Shown one piece after another: positions 57,301-64,000 of a stretch of 64,000 bases of DNA. Position 1 is the first letter of the stretch. Each line of letters starts with the position of its first letter. This DNA comes from Morella rubra (taxonomy: Eukaryota > Streptophyta > Magnoliopsida > Fagales > Myricaceae). The notes beneath the pieces were generated by a model. That model was not told the origin of the DNA and made no database searches. It saw only the letters and a program-made list of their open reading frames with translations. Both the position numbers and the translations under genes were made by a program. Location: NCBI GenBank assembly GCA_003952965.2, contig CM025849.1, positions 26,826,610 through 26,890,609 of the forward strand. Direction: 5' to 3'.

Positions 57301-57528
57301 GTTATGACTGCTTTGCAGGGTTTGTTATTTCTTCTTTGTGCCCTGTGTCCACAAGATGTTTCAAAGGTTCGCGTAGCAAAGCTTTCGCCGTATGGAATAG
57401 AAACACTAAGACACATTCGAGATTTTCTAGGTGTTAAATTCGTTATCAAGCCGGATCCATCCACAGGGACGGTTGTACTGAAATGTGTTGGTTGTGGATT
57501 GACGAACCTATCTAGAAAGGTCTCATGA
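54355..57528 (+). CDS. RCL1: RNA 3'-terminal phosphate cyclase-like protein RCL1 (six exons)
   Basis: Nucleolar ribosome-biogenesis factor needed for 18S pre-rRNA processing with BMS1 in yeast; a plant role is inferred by homology. Exons are 54355-54559, 54730-54879, 55408-55586, 55654-55829, 55965-56178 and 57319-57528. All introns are GT..AG, and the joined CDS is 1134 bases (377 residues), close to the usual ~375. Exon one encodes KRLKGSQNLRQRLLLSTLSS and GLRPHEVSLLRLFEKVSDDC. Later exons encode GIVMGGRHILHDCGVSRSIG, DSKDPSVDTFRSTTLPLLKR, ESRGSPPHGGGEVVL, SPGYGISLVAETT, GGVVDSTHQ and FLGVKFVIKPDPSTGTVVLK. This covers the RTC/RCL1 fold end to end. At the exon 4/5 junction the usual AGNSPGYG reads AGFSPGYG. 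The start is the only ATG in the GA-rich leader and matches the family start. The gene looks intact. Confidence 0.95.
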
Positions 57529-58534
57529 TGACAGCATTAACTAGTGAACTAGTGGTCATGCCAGTTGATGTGTCTCATGAAAGTCAAGGTGTTCTGAATG
57601 ATCCCAACACGCATCGACTGGGAAAGAATTTTGCTGTGCTGGCTTCATGTTCTGCCGAGTTGAAAATTGGATGTGATCATGTTTGTCGACAAAGATATAC
57701 GAGTACAGGTTGTTCAAAACATGTGTTATAGAGTTGAATATCCTCTTGAAATGGATATCTGAGACATGATTAACAGATGCTGTAGAGTTTGTTCAGGATG
57801 AAGTTCAATAGAACCTACAAGAATGTGGATGGTTAATTTATTGGCACGAGTTCGGGTTTGTCTGAGTCATGTTTTGGCAAAGCAAGAGAGGAATTAGAAT
57901 CTGTTTACTGGGATTCTAGATATAGCAATCAGTTTTTCTGATTTTAATGCTTCAAAAATGTGATTTTTTCAAGGTAGAGAAAAATTCTCAATCTGATTTG
58001 AAGCTCATTGGATGAGCATAGATCTGAGTATACTGTTTATTTGTTTGTAAATGGTTAAAATTTCTGAATTTAATTTATATAAATAATGTTTTACACGTTA
58101 TCTACTTGCAAACATCATTCAGAGGCATTGAGCTACTGTATTCAGCAAATATATAGAAACTCTGAATTTCAGAAAAAGATCACCTAAATTTAAAATCCAT
58201 TAAATTTCAGGAGGTGAAAGTGAGGTTGACTGACTAAAATGACTCTTCAAGATAAAATTAGAAAAAATAAAATATAAATAGTATTAAAAGTTTTATTTTT
58301 CTTTTAATTTCTCAAATTTTTAGCAAATAAAATATAAATAGTATTAAAGGTTTTCTTTTTCTTTTTAATTTTCTTAAATTTTTAATAATTTTTTCTTAGA
58401 ACATCTCTCGGTCAATTTCTCAAACCTCCCAGAGACAGCAGGTTTCGAAAGTTCGAGACCTCATCTCTCCTCGAGACAACAGGTTTCGAAACTTCCAAGA
58501 CCTAAGCCCTGTCTGACCCTGCTGTCCTCTGCAA
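57529..58534. other. RCL1 3' flank and intergenic DNA
   Basis: The 3' UTR is expected here. Bases 58255-58385 contain a tandem duplication of about 66 bp around AAATAAAATATAAATAGTAT, and 58430-58505 contains a doubled CAGGTTTCGAAA block. No further gene. Confidence 0.55.
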
Positions 58535-58645
58535 TTGGCTTCTGCCCTCGGCGACTTGGCCAATCTTTACTCCTCCAAGGGCTTCTCTCTCAAAGCTGAC
58601 GACATTTTCAGCCCCGCTCTTCGAACACAAGCTTCTTATCGGTAC
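58535..58645 (+). pseudogene. Exon-like fragment of unknown origin
   Basis: A short GC-richer frame reads LASALGDLANLYSSKGFSLK then ADDIFSPALRTQASY. It looks coding by composition but has no recognised family or partner exons. It may be a gene relic. Confidence 0.3.
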
Positions 58646-59184
58646 CGTCTTGCTTTTCCATTGATTTGTTTTGGTCTTTCTTCCTGTTTATGCTTGGTTG
58701 CCGAAAATGAGGAACGAGAATAGAGGAAATAAGAAAACTTGAATTTTACTTCGTTCAATTGTTTGCTGTATGATAAATGACATGAAAGAACCGGAATCTT
58801 GAAAGCGGGCATGTAATAAGTTGACCCTGTCCTGATCATGAGTGAAATGTCTGCTATTTAAGCTATAAAATTAAATGGCATGCAGCTAGCTAGGATAATA
58901 GTGTTAGAGATGTAATTAAAATTAAAAAAAAATTATGTTCTCTTATCAGTTTAAGTTCACGAAAGAAGTGGTAAATTCATATGGTATTAGAGTGAATATT
59001 CTGAATTCGAGATATGATTTCGCACTTTACTTAAGAAAAGTTTGGCAAGAGAAAGAGCGTTAGAAAATATAAATTAAATAATATAGCAAGTCTCACACGA
59101 ATACTTACCGTATGTGCTCATTTTGTTTTTGATGAGATATTTATAAGCTAGTTACATTAAAAGCATCAAGAGCTGCAGTATTCC
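58646..59184. other. Intergenic, nothing recognised
   Basis: AT-rich DNA up to the target duplication AGTATTCC (59177-59184) of the hAT-like element. Confidence 0.5.
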
Positions 59185-59231
59185 CAGAGGCGGAGCCAAG
59201 GGGGTGTGAGGGCAACCGCCCCAGTAGCTCC

Positions 59232-59262
<31 letters not shown>

Positions 59263-60362
59263 GTTATTAAGAAGCAGGCTTGCCCACACTGGCCCAGACT
59301 TGCTTCCAGGGCCAGTGGGGGCGGGGCGGGGCCAGCGGGGGCGCACCCACTGGCCTAGTCCCGTGTGGCCTGCTTCTTTAATTTTTTTTTTTTTTTTTTT
59401 TTAAATCAGAGGGTGAAACAGTGCCGTTTCACTCTCTGATTTTTAAAAAAAATTTGCACGCCTCTCTCTCTCTCTCACTTTCTGCGATCTCTCTGGCTCT
59501 CCCTCAGCCCAACAGCCCTCACGCCTCTCTCTCACTCACTGCTCACTGTTGCCACTGCCATTGCCCCGCCCGCCATCCCCGACAAACCGCCGACGCCGCC
59601 CAACCCAAGTAAGCCCACGGCCCACCTGCCCACCATCTCTCTCATTCTCTTGTTTTTTTTCCCAATAATCTCACATCTCACCTCTACTCTCAGGTGCCGC
59701 CCACCGGCCAGCACCACTGGTCCACCAGCCACCGAAACTCTCTGCCGACTACCTGACTGCCTCTCCACTTCAGGTATGTGCAATTTAGACTATTTAGTTT
59801 AATTTAATTTTTCACAAATTTTAATCATTTCATGATTAATTTCTTATTTCTCGTGATTAGTTGTTTACTTTTATTTTATTTTTTCTACTACTGCATGATT
59901 AATTTCTCATGATTTAGTTTAATTTTATTCGAATTTCTCATGATTTATCATTTATGATTATCAGATTATGTGCTTATAGTTATGGACTATGGTGCTGTTG
60001 TGCTGATTTTTTTTTGTTTTTAAGGTTTTTCTTGGCTGAATGGCTGTTTCAATCATTCAGTGTTAATACTTCTGACTTGATGCTTAATTGCTTATGGTTG
60101 TTTCAATATTGGACTATTTGGTAATGTATATTTTATTACCTTTTGTGTCTATACTGTCTTTATTGTCTTTATGTGAAAGAATTTTAGACGTGAGAGTATT
60201 TGCTTCTAGAGGAGCAAAAAAAGGCGTCTTTGCTTCTAATCTATTAGACCCAATTCATTTAAACTACTTCCGACACTTTTTACATTATATGGAAAAAAAT
60301 TTTTTGGTAATTTTGCCTTAGAAATTCGACCCCACTCATTTTATATCCTAGACACGCCACTG
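59185..60362. mobile_element. hAT-like non-autonomous element B (1178 bp), perfect 8-bp TSD
   Basis: Begins CAGAGGCGGAGCCAAGG and ends CCTAGACACGCCACTG. AGTATTCC occurs on both sides (59177-59184 and 60363-60370), a perfect 8-bp duplication typical of hAT elements. Poly-T tracts (about 59238-59262, 59382-59402) and a CT-rich stretch dominate the left half. GCACCACTGGTCCACCAGCC is shared with element A at 45683. No transposase was found. Apparent ORFs in the left half are low-complexity. Confidence 0.88.
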
Positions 60363-60370
60363 AGTATTCC

Positions 60371-60666
60371 ATCATTTGAATTAGTCAAATTTATTTGCAT
60401 TTTTCAAGATGTGACGGCCAGTAGTGCTTGAAGACTTTTAAGTGGTGTTTGATTGTTAAAATTTTGCGTTTGTGAAAAAAGTAAAGAGAAAGATGATTTG
60501 AATGAATTTTTTATATTTTTTTGGAGTGAAAATTAATAATTTGATGGGGAGAAAGAATTTTGTGTAATTATTTTATTAGGACCCAGAACATCTCCTTAAG
60601 ACTTATGTACCAAATATTATCTCGTGCGTAATGGGGAAATAGAGACTGGCTCAATGACTCCCTCCA
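60371..60666. other. Upstream region of the germin-like pseudogene
   Basis: AT-rich. The stretch 60440-60585 resembles sequence near 35650-35820 (GAAAAAAGT, AAAGATGATTTGA, TTTTTTATATTT), suggesting a shared MITE-type repeat. Confidence 0.4.
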
Positions 60667-60672
60667 TATATA
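60667..60672 (+). promoter_or_regulatory. TATA box of the germin-like pseudogene
   Basis: TATATA within CCTCCATATATAGAAG, about 80 bases before the ATG. Confidence 0.5.
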
Positions 60673-60753
60673 GAAGATTTTCCAGAACACATTTCTCACC
60701 CCTCACGAAAAACAAGAGTTGCAGAATACTAAAAGCTAGAGAAAGCCTCAACG

Positions 60754-61610
60754 ATGGAGAAAGGTGTTCCTAAGTACCTCGTAACTGTGCTCCTATTTGT
60801 TTTGACCTGCTCCCTTGCCTCTACTTCTGACCCTAGTCCCCTTCAAGACTTTTGTGTTGCGACCAAAGATTCTGATGGTATGTACACAGAAATATTAGTA
60901 TGTTCTTTTGGAATCATTGATCTCACATGTGTAATATTGTTTTTCATCATAACAGGAATTCACACATATATCAAGAGGTTATTCTTTAGGGTGACATTGA
61001 CATAGGAGTTAGAACTTGACATGCTTCAATCTTGAATAATTTGTGATAGTAACCTACTCTTATTTTTGCAGAATTCGTGAACGAAAAGTTTTGCAATGAC
61101 CCGAAGCGTGTTACTGCTAATGATTTCTTCTTCTCGGGACTAGACAAGCCCCGTGACACCTCAAATAGGCAGGGGTCAAATGTTACTGTTGTGAACGTGA
61201 AAAATTTAGCAAGCCTGAACACACTAGGCATATCCGTGGCTCACATTGACTTTGCACCACATGGTCTAAATCCTCCACCCACCCACCCTTGTGGCACTAA
61301 GGTAAGAGTGGTCCTATTAGATACTCTTTACATTGGCTTTGTCACATCTAACACAAATAACTGCCTCTTCACTAAAGTTCTAGATAAGGGAGACATCTTC
61401 GTGTTCCCAATTGGTCTCATTCACTTCGAGTGGAATGTGGGAAATACCAATGCTCTTGTATTTGCCGCTCTCAGCAACTAGAATCTTAAGGTGATCACTA
61501 TAGTCAACGCAGTATTTGGTGCTGATCCTCCCATCAATCTTGATGTTCTGGCCAAGGCCTTCTAAGTAGACAAGAATGTGATTAACTATCTTGAGCATCA
61601 GTTCAAATGA
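60754..61610 (+). pseudogene. Germin-like protein pseudogene (subfamily 1 type)
   Basis: Exon one (60754-60877) encodes a signal peptide (MEKGVPKYLVTVLLFVLTCS) and the conserved PLQDFC. After a GT..AG intron (60878-61071) exon two encodes [41 protein letters not shown] and [20 protein letters not shown], a germin/cupin protein of the apoplast. The frame stops at TAG (61479-61481) after FAALSN, but homologous sequence continues (VITIVNAVFGADPPIN) past a second stop (TAA after AKAF) to TGA at 61610. Both internal stops sit where glutamine codons are usual. The metal-binding HTHPRATE motif reads PTHPCGTK, so the first histidine and the glutamate ligands are lost. The gene looks non-functional as a metalloenzyme. 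Confidence 0.9.
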
Positions 61611-62460
61611 TGAAACCTAAAGAAGTAAAAATACAAATACATAGCCATAGTTAACCATCGGACGCTTTAGGTTATAAATTGAGGTTTTCTAAGATTCCCT
61701 TGTAACGTCATACCAATAAATATAGTGAAATGAGATGGTTCCTTTATCTCTTCTTCTTCTTTTAGTTTCCATAGCGTGGTAGCAGAGTTTCATCAACTTC
61801 TCAATTAAAATTAAATGCCTTTCAAATCTACGAATTAAAGTTGAGATATCACTTGCAACTGCCCGTGATTCTTCTTCTGCAAAAATAAGTAATAATCAGA
61901 GAAGACAAAAATATGGATTCAAAACTAATTGCAAAAGTCCAACATCATTGCATAATGTGAAGAAGTTACTCAGTCGAACCCGTGTTTATACGTTCGACCG
62001 GTAAAGACTGGAGTGATAAAAAAAAAAGTACTGGAGTTGCATAATTTGGAAATTATTGATTGGACTTATGAGTCCATTTTCTTTGTGTAGGCCTAATAAC
62101 CGGGATAGTTGAATCTAGTGGTAAAGAGCCTGTTTAGTGTACTAAACCATCCTTTTTCTTATATAAAGAAATTTATAATTTGCCTAAAAAATAATTTATG
62201 ATTTAGACGAGTAATTTTTTAACTACTATGATGTCAAAGGACTTGAGACAAACAGCAAATTGAGTCATACGATTTAAGATTTTCTCTAATTTTCTGTTTC
62301 GAATTTCATGATACAATTTAGAGAAATAAATACAATATGTGAACCTTAAACTATTTAATATTATTTATATAAAATTTCAAACAGTACATAAACTATATTA
62401 TGAGATCTACTTGTTGTGTCTATCTCTCTTTAGATTGCAGTTTGCACCATGCAATTTAGA
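61611..62460. other. Intergenic, nothing supported
   Basis: AT-rich DNA. No coding frame or repeat family was recognised. Confidence 0.5.
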
Positions 62461-62486
62461 CACAAAGTCTTACCAATGAACAATAA

Positions 62487-63000
62487 ATGGCACTTGAGAG
62501 TCCAAACTCCTGTTGGCTAAGTGTCAATGAATACAAGAAGTTTCTATTCACGGTCCAGATGCCGGAGGCATTGGGAGGGCTCAATGAGACATATCTGTTG
62601 GACATTGACCAGAAGTTGCAAGAAATTCAATTTTTTCTTATGAAAGAAGTTTCCAAAAAATCCGCACTACATATCTACCTGTTCAAACACTGCCCAAAAG
62701 TGCGCATGTTTGGTGCTCTTAGGAATCAACGGGTATGGTGCCGTCAATCCAGTTATTAGTGTATCACAAAATGTTTGGAAAGAACAATACTGTTTTAGCA
62801 CATAAAAGTGTGACGGAGAAAGCCCTAGATGACTCGAGTGAAAAAATCAAGATACTCTATGGTAAATCCCTAGAATCTGAGGTATATTTGAGTATGGTGC
62901 CGTCAATCCAGATATTAGGACAGGAAGACAACCTAATCATCACCCCATGCATCGTTTCTCAGCTTTTGCTTTGAGGCTATCCTGTTCTTTCTAGCTTCTT
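62487..63000. other. Possible gene remnant, unrecognised
   Basis: A 90-codon plus frame (62487-62759) reads QMPEALGGLNETYLLDIDQK and onward, without a known domain. The 20-base string GTATGGTGCCGTCAATCCAG occurs at 62732 and again at 62893. The function and even the coding strand are unclear. Confidence 0.25.
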
Positions 63001-63300
63001 CCAGATCTCTGTATTCTTGAGATCCAGAGGTTGTGGGAGGCAATTTAATTCCCATTCCCTGTGCAATCAACCTTCGTGCCGTTGTTGTTGACGTCTGGGG
63101 CCTTTGTCGTGGAGGTTCCAGATCTGTTAGGAAAAGTACAAGCTTTTTTGAGTATTATATAGGAAGCTATCCAAGAATAGCAGTATGTAGAGAAGAACAT
63201 CAACGAGTACACAGAGAAGCATGTTGAACTAGTGCTTCAGTATAAAATCAAAGTGCTTCAGTATAAAATCAACACTTTCATGTGTCATTACTGATGGCGC
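63001..63300. other. Intergenic with a small tandem duplication
   Basis: GTGCTTCAGTATAAAATCAA is doubled in tandem around 63232-63275. Nothing else recognised. Confidence 0.5.
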
Positions 63301-63312
63301 ATCTATGAGGCC

Positions 63313-63520
63313 TCATAAAACATTGTTACTTAATGCCATAATGGTAATATTTTCTTCTGGAATTACTTCAAGAGAGGACAATGTCAAATAGATGACAACA
63401 GGTTTATGATGCATTGTATCTCTACTGATCACGCAATTTGGAATGGTTAAGGCATTGGAATTATATCTACCATGCAAAGGGGTATTGACCAAGATCACCT
63501 ACACAAAGCAATTAGTCCTA
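63313..63520 (-). CDS. Possible exon of a minus-strand gene, unrecognised
   Basis: Minus-strand reading after a GTGTAG acceptor-like site gives VILVNTPLHGRYNSNALTIP, then HHKPVVIYLTLSSLEVIPEE, open to a stop near 63313. No family is recognised. It could be a downstream exon of the gene whose exon is proposed at 63865-63954. Confidence 0.3.
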
Positions 63521-63864
63521 GCATGCCTTCAAAGTAGGTAAAGCTACTTTAAATTGCACATAATGGTAAATATATTTGCCTTGGAAGAAAATCATCTAGC
63601 AAAAATTCCATTCATTGGAACTCTTTTGATTGGCCTATTAGACATATACTCGTAATAAGTAAATGTTCTGCCACATCATCGAAAGTGGCTTCCAAATTTC
63701 CCTTGTGAAATTAGAGCTTTCAAACACTAAACTTATCTGGGCTTTTCATCTCTTTTAAATTTCAAATAGGTGCATGATATAGAGAATTTGACGAAATGAA
63801 TTTCAGAAACGCAGGTCTGTACCCAAAACAATGGTAATGACTTCCATAAAGATATATGATTTAC

Positions 63865-63954
63865 CTCTTTTAGGAATTGAGCTCAGAAGAGTGTCATCAT
63901 CATCAAGTATACGCACTGTGAAAGGACATTGAATCCGATTGCTGGCCTCAATTG
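63865..63954 (-). CDS. Candidate internal exon of a gene running off the right edge
   Basis: On the minus strand a TATTACAG acceptor precedes IEASNRIQCPFTVRILDDDD then TLLSSIPKR, ending at a GTAAATC donor. The 90-base open segment with both splice signals looks like a genuine exon. The protein family was not identified. Upstream exons would lie beyond the window. Confidence 0.4.
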
Positions 63955-64000
63955 CTGTAATAGAGAATTGCAATTGTCAAAAAACTTGCCTTAAGACTAC

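Noticed and set aside
59421..59783. Small ORFs on both strands
   Set aside because: CT-rich low-complexity DNA inside the 59185-60362 hAT-like element.
62095..62150. tRNA-like string (GGGATAGTTGAATCTAGTGGTAAAG...)
   Set aside because: An A-box-like part is present but no B box or cloverleaf could be formed; at best a SINE relic.

Overview
The window reads as nuclear DNA of a dicot plant, probably a woody species, but the exact taxon cannot be fixed from sequence alone. The reasons are AT-rich intergenic DNA, spliced plant genes (GT..AG introns), a coiled-coil NB-ARC-LRR resistance gene, a plant U-box E3 ligase, a germin-like gene, and dense Copia, Gypsy, CACTA-like, hAT-like and MITE sequence. 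No CRISPR array, operon or convincing tRNA/rRNA gene was seen.

Left part (1-30,600) is transposon territory with readable nesting. A Copia element (Copia-1, 1386-7313, TSD GAGGA) is interrupted by unrelated DNA and by two tandem long-inverted-repeat elements. Next is a minus-strand Gypsy element (7461-22471, TSD CTAAT). Its upstream LTR was split by an 8.5-kb CACTA-like element (13721-22242, TSD AGA), which was itself invaded by a second Copia element (Copia-2, 15770-19712, TSD CAGTT). Two more CACTA-like elements follow (23852-25633, TSD AGT; 27354-30558, TSD TTA/TCA).

The 13.7-22.2 kb and 27.4-30.6 kb CACTA-like elements share end sequences but carry different pieces of host genes with introns. 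The first carries an outward-rectifying Shaker K+ channel (SKOR/GORK type) segment, a nicastrin-like exon and unrecognised exons. The second carries a receptor-like kinase and a nucleotide-sugar transporter exon. They are Pack-type gene-capturing transposons with no visible transposase, and are the most interesting system here.

Middle and right (30,600-64,000) hold the host genes: an intronless U-box/ARM E3 ligase (32668-33870, +), a CC-NB-ARC-LRR gene with one frameshift (46674-50464, -), a complete six-exon RCL1 gene (54355-57528, +) and a germin-like pseudogene (60754-61610, +). Between them lie a DCD-domain exon relic, a LINE fragment, two related hAT-like elements, several long-inverted-repeat MITEs, a decapitated copy of the RCL1 promoter and first codons (39599-39962), and other local duplications. 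A minus-strand gene may enter from the right edge.

The host genes do not form a pathway. RCL1 is housekeeping ribosome biogenesis, and its upstream DNA carries site II and telo-box motifs typical of that class. The U-box and NLR genes belong to immune or stress signalling families.
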